A DNA stretch of 64,000 nucleotides from Akanthomyces muscarius (taxonomy: Eukaryota > Ascomycota > Sordariomycetes > Hypocreales > Cordycipitaceae), in NCBI RefSeq assembly GCF_028009165.1, contig NC_079243.1, positions 3,658,001 to 3,722,000 of the forward strand. Reading direction: 5' to 3'. The notes beneath the pieces were generated by a model. The model did no database searches, was not told the origin of the DNA, and worked only from the letters and a program-made list of their open reading frames with translations. Shown here piece after piece: positions 51,732 to 63,060 of the stretch. The position numbers and the translations under genes are program-made. Within the stretch, counting starts at the first letter, position 1. Every line of letters starts with the position of its first letter.

Positions 51732-53118
51732 CTAATTCGCTCCTAATGACGTGGTGGAGATGGTGGGCACCGAGTTCACCCACATAAACAGGACGGCCAT
51801 GACAAAGAGGAAGCCAAAGACGGCGCTGCCGAGGACGACGTAGCGCTTGGTGAGCATGCCGCCGCGGACGCCGTCGGGAGATCCAGGCACGGCGCCGTAC
51901 GAGTTCATGGTGGCGGAAATGTAGGCCGAGGAGTTGTTGTAAATCTTGACGACATTGTCGTAGCCGAGCGAGTAGTAGGAGAGGCCGAGGAGGGCGATGC
52001 CGTAGCCGAAGGCCTGGAGCGGGCTGATGGGCGTCTTCCAGATGACGACGGAGACGGCGACGAGAAGGATGGCCTTGAGGATGCCGGTCAGGGTCAGGAC
52101 GAGACCCGACGTCTTGCCAATGAGAAAGACGGAGGCAATGTTGAGCATAAAGGCGACGCTGGCGTTGAGGAAGAGCATGGTGAAGCCCGTGTTGACGAGG
52201 TCCTCGTACTTGAAGGTGCTGGCCTCGGTGAAGAGGGCGACAAAGATGTTGAAGAAGGCGCAGACGGGGGCGTAGTAGTAGAGGGCGACGAGGGGGTCCA
52301 TCTTCATGCCCTCGGCGGTGAGCATGACCTGGATCATGACGAGGCGGACGGCCTCGAAGATGATGCCGAGGATCTGGTAGACGAAGCCAATCATGGAAAA
52401 GTTGATCTCGCCAAAGCTGGCGATGCCGACGCCAATGACGATGACGAGGATGTTGAGAAACTTGGCGAGGTTGGGCTCGGCGACGCGAAAGGCCCACGAG
52501 GTGAAGAGGACGGCGACGGGGGAGCCGGCCTTGAGCATCTGGGTAAAGGCGACGGAGAGGTAGAGGTAGACGAGGTTGGAGAAGACGAGGGAGCCGGTGT
52601 AGAGGATGCCGATGGGGACAATGGTGCGGAGGTACATGCGGCCGTCGATGGGGAGCGACTTGCGGCTCTCGAGGAGCTTTGTGGTGCGGGCGAGGATCTG
52701 GGTGGCGGCCGTGGCAAAGATGAGATGCCAGCAGGTGAGGATGATGGCTGTGATGGGTTAGCGGGGGGGTCTGCGCTGGGGAGGCGGCAGCGGGAAGAGG
52801 CGAAGACGTACGATATCCTGGAGAAAAGAGGTTAGCATAGGGCACAGATTGGGGAGATGGAGGCGGCACAAGACGTACGGAAGCCGGCCGTGTCGAGCAG
52901 CCATTTGTTGAAGAGAATGGTGGCATTGGAGAAGAGGATCCAGTTACTGCGATATATGTGTGTCAGTGCCGCGCGCAAGAGAAAAATCCGACGATGCTGG
53001 AAAACGGAGGAGAGCGAGCATACAGGATGAAGAGCGAGGGGTGGATGCCCGAGCCAGGAGCCGGGGAGGCCGCCTTTTCGGCCGTGGGAAGCGGCGAGTC
53101 GCCGGATGAGCGAGCCAT
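51732..53118 (-). CDS. DMT-family nucleotide-sugar/triose-phosphate transporter with micro-exon
   Basis: Exons 53024-53118, 52879-52946, 52812-52817 and 51732-52747 give 394 residues. The third exon has only six bases. With it the join reads FRYPIILTCWHL, the family's conserved second-helix text; without it two residues are lost. About ten hydrophobic helices follow, including LKAGSPVAVLFTSWAF, the substrate-site helix of the triose-phosphate/nucleotide-sugar transporter group (KxxxPV). The N-terminus (about 30 residues) is Ser/Pro/Ala-rich and cytosolic. It probably exchanges a nucleotide sugar or phosphorylated sugar in the Golgi or ER; the substrate is not predictable. The introns have GTACGT, GCTAAC and CAG signals. 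Confidence 0.88.
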
Positions 53119-53529
53119 GATGTGTAGTCGAAGTACAGTATTATATAGATGCCAAGGAGCGAATAAGAATAGAAGATGGTCGTCGTTGCGTCGGAAGCCG
53201 CACGTCGAAGCTCGTTCGGTGGTGTTGGTGGTGGTACTGGTGATGTGCCGATCTGCGCTCGAGGCCCAGCTTTCTTTCCCGTCTCGTCTCTTGAAATCGA
53301 TCGCTGATGAATCTGCGGTTAAAAAAAAAAGGATGGCTGTCGATCCGACAAGGGAAAAAAGTCGCCGCGCAAACAAAAAAATGTCGGGATGAAAAGAAGA
53401 GGAGCAAGATTGAAGAGAAACGAATGTATACCAGTAGAAGGAGAGTCAGAAAAAGGAATGGGATGAGGCTAGGAAAAGGAGAAGCAGCAGCAGCGCGCGA
53501 AAGGCTAGAGGGAAAAAAAGAACGAGCCC

Positions 53530-53551
53530 GGCCAGCCAGCCAGCCAGCCAG
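53530..53551 (+). repeat. GCCA tandem repeat, about five copies
   Basis: Four-base unit repeated head to tail. Confidence 0.85.
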
Positions 53552-53615
53552 CGCTAGCAGTAACATGCCAAAGGCGGCGGGCGGGAGGGAGGGAGGAAGA
53601 CTTTGAGAGGACCCT

Positions 53616-53645
53616 TGGGCTGGGCTGGGCTGGGCTGGGCTGGGC
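53616..53645 (+). repeat. TGGGC tandem repeat, six copies
   Basis: Five-base unit; related GCTGGACGCTGGGCTGGGC text continues to about 53672. A G-rich strand of this kind could fold into a quadruplex. Confidence 0.85.
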
Positions 53646-56001
53646 GCTGGACGCTGGGCTGGGCGCTGGACGTGGTGGTCGCCGTGCAAGGCAAGGCAAG
53701 GCTGTGTGGCGTCCATTTTTACTCTTTTTACCTAGTGGCTGATGCGTTCCGGCAGTGGACGAGACCCTACAGGGGTTACTTCAGGCGACGTGATTAGCAT
53801 TGGGAGCGCTCTGACCCGCTGAAACTCAGCCCAGCTGAGCCTGTCCACCGGTCTGTGTCCCTTTTTGACTTCAGCCCTGGAAGGCGCGTGTGTGTGGCGC
53901 CAAGCTTTTTGTCTGTCTAGCCAGATGGGAGATTCAATATAGTCTGTCTGCTTGTTGCGCATACATTTTATTTTATTTTTACAACTACAAAAGTCGGTAT
54001 AAACCAACAGTGACTACCGTGTCAAGACGCCAGTTCGACTGTCCGGAAGAGGGCACTGCCTCAAACGGCTCGGCCGGCAATGGAAGACAAACGCGATACG
54101 AGGTCTCGCTTGCTGCCCCGCCGAGCGTATTTGGAGGCATCTGAGGCCGGGCGACTGATGGGCTCTATCTGTCCGTCTCGTCCCGCTGCCGACCGTCAAC
54201 TACTAATTTTCAAATGTAAAGAAAAAAAAAGGATATTTGTCCGTACGTGTACCAATTCTGAAATATCAGCATCATCGAATTCTCAACGAGCTGCTTCACA
54301 TTACCATGTCACTGTCCATCCGCCACAGGTACTAGCGTGCGGCCGCCGCCCCCTGAAGACCCGCCCACCGTTCCCGGCAGACTGGACATCGGGCCCCTGC
54401 AAAACTGCCCAGTCAGGTCATCAGCTCAGCGCTCGTCAGGTTACCAGGTACCTACCAGTAAGGGTTGTCCATCCACAACTGCCCACGTGGGTGCTGTCCG
54501 CTGTAGTCATAGGCAGGCAAGCACAAGCAGCAAGGTAATCTGTACTGGTATGTAATTGAACAAGAAACAAGTCCAAAACATGCAATGTCTAAATACTCCC
54601 CGATGCCTTTTGTAACCGGAAGTGGCTCCTGGGGCATGCCAGGAAACACCTTCCCCCACGTAGGTAGTGAGTGCCTGGATTTGCTTTTGCTTTGCTTCCC
54701 CGACATCATCTCTACACCAGCAGTGCCTAGCGCTCTGAGGAAACGGGGGAAACGCAGCACTTTCCCTCTAGTCTTGATGCCCTGGCATCGACTTGAGCAA
54801 CCTGCCTTTGTTCATTGTCAAGATTGTCCAAGAAACATAATCCAGCCCATTTTTGATGCAATGCGGCAATCATGTGTGCAAAAGACCTGAGCGTCCGTCC
54901 GCAATAGCCGAATTGAGTCCGAGCACTCCCTGTAGTGGACGGCAAACGACGCCTCCTCAGAGTCCAGATCCCCACGCCATCGCCAACGACGGACCTCAAA
55001 TCGGCTCCAAAGTGCATCGTAATAATGATATCGTATTATGGTACGTCGGGCGATACGATTGGCGGCTCATCGCAGCCATCCTCATCCTCGGACTCGATAC
55101 CGCCTCTACTCCTGCCAACTCGGCTTGGCGCACTATCACAATCAACGATGAGACGACATCGGCATCATTCAATGGAGCGTCGGCCGAGGCTACTCTGGCC
55201 AACCTCCTAGCTTTGGAAGCATGGATATCCAGAGCAGAGACACGAGTTCCATGCACACGAGCTGCGTCATGCTGCCGAGCACCGCTAGCCACGGTTGCGC
55301 CTGAAGATCTGGCTAGAAAACGCCACTTAATCACCCAAACTGCCAAGACAAGGGTAAAGCGTGGCACTTATAAATTGAACGCTCGAGCTACTCTTCTTAC
55401 TCCAAGTCGTCTTTCCCGAGAGATCCGGATCTAACGGCAAGCCGACGCAAGGATTGTGATTGGCAGCCTTCCCTGGTGATGCTACCCCCGCGTGGGCGAT
55501 CAGTTGCCGCCCGACCCCGGGATGCAACTTTGGCTCGAAATTCCCGCTTACAGAGCCCCCGACTGCCGAGTCCTTCATCTCCTCTCCCGACTCATCGTTC
55601 ACCAATCTGCCGAGATATTCGGGCGGTTACAAAGAAGCAGTCTACTTGACGCGTGTCTCCGGTGACTGTCCTTCCGGATAGGAGGACAGAGACGAGATTG
55701 CCCTCGGCTTCCACTCGCTAATTTATGCGCTGCCATTACTCGCGCAGCTTTCTTCTCGTGAGATCCAGTGTCAACATGTGCGAATAACTGATTAGCCACG
55801 AGACAAGGATGAGATGTAGGTCTCAGTAGCTACTGATAGGCAGTTGCAGTGAAAACATAAATGCCCTTTCATTCGACAGGAGTAAAAAGGCCAAGCTACA
55901 CGGCCGCGTGTCTGTGTATTGCCCACTTCCCGAAGATACACGCCACGAAAGGATGCGAAGCAATAGCTACTAAGATGACGACGCTCTAACACTCATCAAC
56001 T

Positions 56002-56008
56002 TATAAAA
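56002..56008 (+). promoter_or_regulatory. TATA box of the CocE-type hydrolase
   Basis: TATAAAA, 37 bases before the first ATG (56039) and 100 bases before the second (56102). Its position puts transcription start close to the first ATG, which favours the second as the real start. Confidence 0.55.
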
Positions 56009-56101
56009 GCCAGAGCTCTCGGCCGCACTGACGAAATAATGCCAACTGACCACAACACTCATCACCACCTACTCTTGCAATCTCTGATCATAATTTCCAT
56101 A

Positions 56102-58108
56102 ATGGCCTCAACTGCGGACCACAAGGCCGACACTCAGCCGAAAACCCAAGATCAGTTTCCTGACATTGTCATGAAACCGCTTGCCACAGCTGCGATGCAT
56201 CCCGAGTATCACTACGACGGTTTCCATCCTGGCAGCCAAGTTCTGGAGGTCGGGCACGCTCGATCTCCAGGCCGGCGACAGTTTGGCGTCCGGACAGTCT
56301 ACGAGCGGGACCAAGCAATCATTGTCCGAGATGGCGCTTGCTTGTATGGCGACATTTTCCGGCCCGAGACGTCAGACGTAGACGCTGTCCCGTGCATTAT
56401 TCCATGGAGTCCGTACGGTAAGACGGGCACTGGACCTCAAAACTACGACTCCATGGCTCCCCACCGCGCAGGACTCGCACCCGACAGAACGTCTGGGTAC
56501 GAAAAGTTTGAAGCTCCAGATCCGGCCGAGTGGGCTGAGCGTGGCTATGCTGTGGCCAACATCGATGCGCGCGGTGCCGGGCACAGTCAAGGCATCATTG
56601 CCGCCTGGGGCCGGCAGGAAGCCGAGGACGTCTACGACGTGATCGAGTGGATTTCGAAGCAGCCCTGGTGCAATGGATCGGTAGTCATGGCAGGCAATTC
56701 CTGGCTCGCGATTGCGCAGATCAACTTTGCGTCTCGGATGCGGCACCCCGCCCTCAAGGCCATTGCGCCGTGGGAGAGCCTGACCGACCCCTATCGGCAC
56801 ATTGTGGCTCGAGGCGGCCGCCCGCACGTGCCCGGCTTTCAAAAACTGATCCAGGGCGCGTTTGCTGGACCCGAAGGTGCTGAGAGCATGTCTGACATGC
56901 TCGAGAAGCGACCGCTGTACGACGACTACTGGGAAGCCAAGAGGATCCCCGTCGAAAACATTGACAACATTCCCATGTACGTTGTGGCGTCGTATTCGTC
57001 CATGGTCCATTCATACGGATCCTTCCAAACCTTTCGTCGCGCAAAGACGCTCAAGAAATGGCTGCGCGTTCATCCCTTCCAAGAATGTAGGTTTCCTAAA
57101 ATCCCGGGTGTTTTGGCCCTCTGTTAACCAAAGTCAGGGTATGACCTGTATCGCCCCAGCATGTCGGATGAGCTTCAAAGGTTCTTTGACTTTTACTGCA
57201 AGCCGGCCGCAGCCAGTCCTGCAGATGTGAACAACTGGGAAACGTCGACACCCGCGATTCGACTCTCGCTTCTTGGCTTCGAGGCTGACGGCAGTCCTGC
57301 GGCCACGGTTGTCGAGAGGCCAGAGTCATCCTACCCTCTCGAGCGGCAAGAACTGCGCAAGTATTTTCTTGATGCGCAGACTGGGACATTGCTGAAGACG
57401 GCCCCGGCCGAAGCGACGACGCGGAGCTACGAAGGGAAAAGCCTGCACGATCAACTGGTACGTTCACTCTTACCAGAGCCACTGCCCATGCCGCGGCACA
57501 TGGCATATAGCAGCATGCACTCACTTGTCTAACTCGTTCTGCAGAGTTTCACGGCATTTTTCGACGTCGCAACCGAGCTGGCTGGGTATCCAAAGGCAGT
57601 TCTGCACATGTCATGCGCTGACCATGACGACATGGACGTCGTCGTGCAAGTCCGCAAGATCGACGCCTCCGGTAGACAGCTTGTCCATCTCAACTACCCC
57701 TGTCCAGTCCCGCTACACAAAGTCCCGAATGTCAACGTGACGAAGACGCTGGGACCACAGGGATTCCTACGAGCATCCCATCACGTCACCAAGGGCGATG
57801 ACCCCGGTGGATCTGCTTCGTCCACCGATGACTTGTCTACAGAAACAGACATCTTCTACAGCCATCGAACACGGGAGCCGATTCCACCCGGAAAAGTTAT
57901 CCGCCTTGAGATTCCCCTGTGGCCCATTGGCATGACATTCGAGGCGGGCGAGGGCATCGCGCTCAATGTCTCGGGCCATGACATGTGCCTGCCCGAGACG
58001 GACAAGTGCCGCTTGACCGAGCCCGAAGATGAGAACGTGGGAACGCATCGTCTCCATACCGGAGGAGGCTTTGACAGTTGCTTAATCGTACCAGTCATTA
58101 AAGGATGA
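56102..58108 (+). CDS. CocE/NonD-type alpha/beta hydrolase (peptidase S15 family)
   Basis: Exons 56102-57086, 57138-57457 and 57545-58108 give 622 residues. An upstream in-frame ATG at 56039 would add 21 residues. The N-terminal catalytic domain has DGACLYGDIFRP, IPWSPYGKTG, GYAVANIDARGAGHSQG and the nucleophile elbow MAGNSWLA (serine near residue 200). The C-terminal half is the X-Pro dipeptidyl-peptidase C-terminal jelly-roll domain (SFTAFFDVATELAGYPKAVL, YPCPVPLHKV, IPPGKVIRLEIPLWPIGMTF, IALNVSGHDM). Members hydrolyse esters or acyl-peptides such as cocaine or glutaryl amides; fungal members have unknown substrates. No signal peptide is present. Confidence 0.88.
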
Positions 58109-58551
58109 AGTTTTTTTTGCGGCCAAGGCGGAAGCCATGAAATCTACCTTCTGACTACTCCGGAGTTGGATAGTGGCTGGTAAGAGGGAAGTGACATGGG
58201 ACATCGGGAGTGAATATAGGAGAGGTAGCTGTTGCGCCATGGTTATAACTACATTATTCATTGTTCAAAAGGAGAAACCCATGTGGCGGTATTGTAGCAG
58301 CGTAGTGTACAGGGACCAGATGCGCATACTCTCAGAATGCAAGTTGTAAAAATAAAGTCCATCGAATATTTACATTCTTATGTTATGCTCGCTTCGCCAT
58401 TCCCAAGATCCCCGCAGGGTATGCTGTGCAGTCTATGCCATAATTCAAAGCATGCAACCTCTCCCACAAACGCCTTCCGTACATGTTCCCTCAAGACAAC
58501 AATATTGCAACCGCTTTTCAATGATAAAACGCCCTTGAAGGAAACTTCGCT
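58109..58551. other. Convergent 3' region, no gene seen
   Basis: Between stop codons of the hydrolase and the ubiquitin protease. Confidence 0.5.
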
Positions 58552-60858
58552 TCAAGCCTTTGCTTCCTCGGCATCACTGTCCGGAAAAGACACCGATTCA
58601 GCCGTACCGACCGTCGTATTGTCCGTCTCCGTCGCGCTGCTGTCTGACCGATTATCCGTATCCGTCATCGTCGACGCGGCCGACGTCATTGTGCGCTCAT
58701 CCTCGCCCTCCGAGTCGAGACCGGCCGGCGAGTCAAGCGCCGTGGCCTCGTAATGGACGCTCCGCGGCAAGCTCGTTTCGGCATCCTGCATCTCGTCTTC
58801 CTCGGCGTCGAGAACCATGCTAGGGTCGATGCATTCGTAAAAGAGCATAAAGACGCCAGGCGACAGCGACATGACTGTTTCGTCGGTGACTTTGCTGACG
58901 TTGTGGTCGCTGAGTCGCCACCATGTCGGCTCGCCCGCCGCGACGGCATCGCTTGATTCCTCAGCCGACTCCTCAACCTTGGTGTCTGTATCGGCAGTGG
59001 CCTGTTGTCCTGCGTCCTCTGCATCATTCTGAGTTCCAGACGTTTGACCTTCTTCGGCGACTCTTTCATTGCGCGTAGAAGATTCGTCTGACAATCCGGC
59101 TGCAGCCTTTGGCTCGGACGCTATCTCTGGTGCAGTCTTCTCGGGTACTTGTTCTGTTTGTTCCTCCGCAGCGTCTTCTGCTGCTGTTTCTGCACCTTCC
59201 ATCTTTTCGCTAGGAGTCTGACTGCTCGGTGCAGACCGCGGATACCTGCGGTAGCATATATAGTGACCATTCTCGTGCCGGCCATAGTGCGTAACAGCTG
59301 CGCGCAGCTCGTAAATTGGGCCAGAGAGCCGCGAGCGGCTGCTGTCCCCCGCAATCAAAGAAGCCATCGACCCTGTCGGCCACAGCTCCTCGCCGTCGAC
59401 GCTGCCAGCCTTGCCGCCCGAGCTGCCCAGACACCACGGGCCAAGATCCAGCGTCATGGGAAAATGCACGGGTGCCGAGTTTTTAATCATGTCAAACGTG
59501 GCTGGATCAAACACAGAGCGATTCATATGCACAGCCAGCGACTGCGGCGGGCGGCCAATCACTATTTGTTTCGTCTTGGTCGTCGTCACTATGCTTTTTG
59601 GTGAGATTTTGCAGGCGCCGCGCAGCGTGTTTTCGTCAAAGTCGTCTTCCTCCAACGCAAGATTGACTGCCTCCAACCGCCGTATCGAGTCAGTCAGCTG
59701 CGCCTCCGGCATATTGCTCTGCTTCATCTTTTCCAAGAGGCTCGTCAAAAGCCCCTGTGACTTCAAAAGTGTGCATTTCGGGCATTCGACACCCTCAATA
59801 GCCTCGACCTTGGTGTAAGCATCTAGACGTTCGTAGAGATCATGTTGGTGTTTCTCTAGCCCGAGGCTTAGTGTCAGGCAGTTGAAAGGAATCATGGAGA
59901 TCCCGTCCGAGTGGCCACATCGTATACATGCCACTCGTTGCGCGAGTAGCCCCTCCAAGGGATTCCGAATCAGCTTCATATCGGACAACCTTGGGTCAGG
60001 GCTGACGCTTTGGTATCCACTGTCGTCGCTGTTTTCGCTGGGCGTGGCATCGTCCTTGACTGGTGCGTCACGTTTCAGTCCACGCTGTGGCCGACTTTCC
60101 CGCACTGCCTTGGTCACACCCTTTTCAATGTCGTCCAATATTTTCGAATAGTATTCTTGCGCATCTTGCTGCGTCCATGTGCTCATCGATTTTAGGACAC
60201 CTGGCGTCCACAAAGTCTGTCCGTAATTCTCGAAGTCGTTCAGATCGGAAATGAGTGTTTTCAAAGTTTGAGCGACACTGTTGTTGGATTGCTCAGCGTC
60301 CAGATTCTTGAGGCATGTCGACAGAAATTCGGGTATCGAATCGAGAGAGGACAATCCTTGTAGAATACTGTTTTGGTAGCACGAGTTATCAATGTTCCCC
60401 AGCCCTGGCGGCCCACCGGATTGCGTCTTTATGCCAAAGACACTACCTGTGGCTGACAGCGCGCGGCTTCTAGCCTTGAGAACTGATGCCATCATGCCTC
60501 CGGGACGGCCCAGCCCTATTACGCGGCGCATTGCATCGCTCTTGGCCGTGTGGGTGTTGCTCTCGTTCATCGGCTGAAACGGGTTGACCCAGCTGTCGAG
60601 GGCAAAAATTAGACGGGCGGGTAGTATATAGACGAGCGCTTCGAGCAGGATGTTGCCCGCCGATGTCACGACAGCGTCAAGAGTTGTTTCCTGGCCATAC
60701 GCTCGGTAGAACAGAGTAGCCGCCAGGACCAGCAGCGAGATGCTCCAGCCGGACCACTGAAACTTTGCCCACAGCGTCTCGTTTGTCGAAAGTAGTCGTC
60801 GGTGTGCCAACACACGCTCGTTGTAGAAGTTGGTAAGCGCCTCGTCTTCGGAGTTCAT
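58552..60858 (-). CDS. UBP1: Membrane-anchored ubiquitin-specific protease (Ubp1-like)
   Basis: Single exon of 768 residues. Two hydrophobic segments (about 36-52 and 63-86) near the N-terminus anchor it in a membrane, as in yeast Ubp1 and human USP30. The Cys box is GLGNIDNSCYQNSILQGL, with catalytic C160 (canonical GNT replaced by DNS). TQQDAQEYYSKIL is the QQDA motif. CIRCGHSD...CPKC is a zinc-binding pair. The His box HYGRHENGHYICYRRYP lies near 530. An acidic, Ser/Thr/Glu-rich tail (about 545-768) is interrupted by WWRLSDHNVSKVTDETV and VFMLFYE, the end of the USP fold; the insert in between is disordered. It removes ubiquitin from membrane-proximal proteins. Confidence 0.87.
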   Translation of the reverse strand: MNSEDEALTNFYNERVLAHRRLLSTNETLWAKFQWSGWSISLLVLAATLFYRAYGQETTLDAVVTSAGNILLEALVYILPARLIFALDSWVNPFQPMNESNTHTAKSDAMRRVIGLGRPGGMMASVLKARSRALSATGSVFGIKTQSGGPPGLGNIDNSCYQNSILQGLSSLDSIPEFLSTCLKNLDAEQSNNSVAQTLKTLISDLNDFENYGQTLWTPGVLKSMSTWTQQDAQEYYSKILDDIEKGVTKAVRESRPQRGLKRDAPVKDDATPSENSDDSGYQSVSPDPRLSDMKLIRNPLEGLLAQRVACIRCGHSDGISMIPFNCLTLSLGLEKHQHDLYERLDAYTKVEAIEGVECPKCTLLKSQGLLTSLLEKMKQSNMPEAQLTDSIRRLEAVNLALEEDDFDENTLRGACKISPKSIVTTTKTKQIVIGRPPQSLAVHMNRSVFDPATFDMIKNSAPVHFPMTLDLGPWCLGSSGGKAGSVDGEELWPTGSMASLIAGDSSRSRLSGPIYELRAAVTHYGRHENGHYICYRRYPRSAPSSQTPSEKMEGAETAAEDAAEEQTEQVPEKTAPEIASEPKAAAGLSDESSTRNERVAEEGQTSGTQNDAEDAGQQATADTDTKVEESAEESSDAVAAGEPTWWRLSDHNVSKVTDETVMSLSPGVFMLFYECIDPSMVLDAEEDEMQDAETSLPRSVHYEATALDSPAGLDSEGEDERTMTSAASTMTDTDNRSDSSATETDNTTVGTAESVSFPDSDAEEAKA

Positions 60859-61395
60859 GCTGCAGATGGGGAACCGCCCTGGTTATCATAGGATAGAGCG
60901 CTCTCCTCAATAGTGCCTTGGTCGACGGCGCACAGCTAGGCCAACAGTGCCATGGCCAGTTTTCGCGGTGCCAAGGGGAACTTCGCTGGTGCTGACGCTA
61001 TCCTGTTTGGTCGTATGTGCTGCTGCGAAAAATGTTGGCAGAACGACTGGTAGTATTCGTTATTTTGGAGTTATTGTATGAAGCTGTTTGATGGCAATTT
61101 GCCGTGAAGCTGGCTCGTCTGCCTCCCTCGAATAAAGTTGCCGACGTCAGAGCTTGCAGCCTGCGCCGCGTTGTGGCGCTGGGCTGCTGATTCTGGCGCC
61201 GTTTCTCACGTGCGGCCCGTGGCGTCTTCTGTCGGCCGTCAGTGAACGGCTTTCTCCGGCAGCCCACTTCCTCCATCAATCCGGGGTACCGACAACGCTT
61301 CAAACGCCAATTGAATTGACGAAACGCGGAAAATGAAGACGAGCTTAGTAGGCGTGTCTCGAGCTATACGGTAATTAACCTGTACGGAAAATACC
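60859..61395. other. Divergent promoter region of UBP1-like and TMLH genes
   Basis: 537 bases, no gene seen. Confidence 0.5.
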
Positions 61396-63060
61396 ATGGG
61401 AATCGCTGCTAATTTGTTCAGGCCTCTTACACGAAGCTGGTCGGCAGCTAGCTCGGGCGTTCGGCCCAGCGCGAAATGCTATTCGACGGCGTTAGAGTCC
61501 AATGCGCGGGGACTACTTTTGAGAAGTGCCGAGTCTGGCAGACAAGTAAACACACTTCTGTAAGAATTGCCTTGGGACTGCTTATTTCCTGGCTAATCTA
61601 TTATAGGTCAAAGCTCTGGCTTCGGTGAGTGGTGTCGCAGGATGGCATCCGAAGGCTTACTGACATGAACAGCGACAATTGTCGTTGCAATTCATGTGTC
61701 AATCAGGATACTATGCAGAGAAACTACGATACGTTTGCAGTGAGAGAGTCTGTCATTACATAGTTGAGCATGGCTGACGTGCCCAGATCCCAGCAGAAAT
61801 CGAAGCGGCTGAAATCTCGCCCAAAGACGATGGCGTAGAAGTCACATGTAGGCAGTTTGAAAAAGAAAAAGAAAAAAAGATGCACGGCAGACACTAATAC
61901 ACACAGGGAACGACTCTCATAAAAGCTACTACCCATGGTCGTGGTTTTACGAGACGCTGACTGCCAGCACAAACGATCGCCCACTGGCACAAAGGTACGA
62001 TTACGCAGAAACAAAACCGCTACAAAATGCTAACAATTCGCAGTGAAAAGAAGCTATGGGGCGCCAGTATTGCAAACAGCCCCCCCGAAGTTCCTTTCGA
62101 ATCTGTCGTAGAGGCACAAAACCTGAGCGGCCTCGCTGACTTGACGGACAAGATTGTGAGCCTCTGCCAGCCCTGCAACTGAGCGTCGCTAACGACAGTA
62201 GCGCACCTATGGCCTTTGCTTCGTGACAAATACCCCGGCGACACCGCAAGCTTCCGAAAAGCTGTTAAAGACAATTGGACCCATTAGAAACACCCACTAC
62301 GGCGGCTTCTATGATTTCGTTCCAGATCTTGCGTTGGCCGATACGGCATACACGAACCTGGCCCTGGCGGCTCACACCGACACGACATACTTTACCGAGC
62401 CCGCGGGCCTGCAAGCATTCCACTTGCTATCGCATACACCGCCTCCGAGCCAGCGCCTGGAAGAGGCTCTGGGCGGCCAGTCGCTGCTCGTCGACGGCTT
62501 TCACGCCGCCTCGGTGCTTAAGCAGGAGTCGCCCGAGGACTACGAGACGCTGCGCCGCGTCAAGGTGCCATGGCACGCAAGCGGCAACCAAGGCGTGGCG
62601 ATTGCGCCAGACCGCGCGTATCCAGTCATTGAAGGGGATGCGTCCTTGCACAGGGTCCGCTGGAACAACGACGACAGAGGCGTGATTCCGCTGGATGTCG
62701 ATGTGAACGCGTGGTACAAGGCGGCGCGCAAGTGGAACGAGATTTTAACGCGCAAGGAGAGCGAATACTGGTTCCAGCTTTCTCCGGGACGGATGCTGAG
62801 TAGGATCAAGTCATGATGTGTATCTTGGGCATGTCGCTAACTGTGAGTAGTCTTTGATAACTGGAGAGTGCTCCATGGACGAAGCGCGTTTGAGGGCCTG
62901 AGACGCATCTGCGGTGGCTACAGTAAGTGAATAATATGCGATAACATTTCAGGTGCGGTGTGCTAACCTTTTAGTCAACCGAGATGACTTTATTTCGCGA
63001 TGGAAGACTTCGAATTTCGAGAGAGACGAAGTCATTTCTCACAACATGCAGCTGCGGTGA
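61396..63060 (+). CDS. cbs-1: Trimethyllysine dioxygenase (carnitine biosynthesis)
   Basis: First enzyme of carnitine synthesis: Fe(II)/2-oxoglutarate hydroxylation of trimethyllysine. Nine exons assembled by hand: 61396-61559, 61607-61624, 61673-61739, 61787-61847, 61907-61994, 62044-62155, 62202-62799, 62851-62922 and 62975-63060. All joins are GT...AG and in frame, giving 421 residues. The N-terminus (RPLTRSWSAASS) looks mitochondrial. The zinc-binding N-domain reads LWLRDNCRCNSCVN. The iron ligands are H228 and D230 (HTDTTYF) and H378 (WRVLHGRSAF), followed by GYINRDDFISR. Introns are 46-59 bases. Only exon 7 forms a long open frame. The symbol follows the Neurospora gene. Confidence 0.92.

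Larger units (their letters stand above)
53119..56101. other. Largest gene-free region, 3 kb
   Basis: Holds the transporter promoter (CT-rich, with simple repeats) on the left and the CocE-type hydrolase promoter on the right. Frames such as 54853-55434 begin without ATG and resemble nothing known. No RNA gene or transposon recognised. Confidence 0.45.

Noticed and set aside
54853..55434. 193-codon frame in the 3 kb gap
   Set aside because: Starts with TTG, has no family motif, and an opposite-strand frame of similar length overlaps it.
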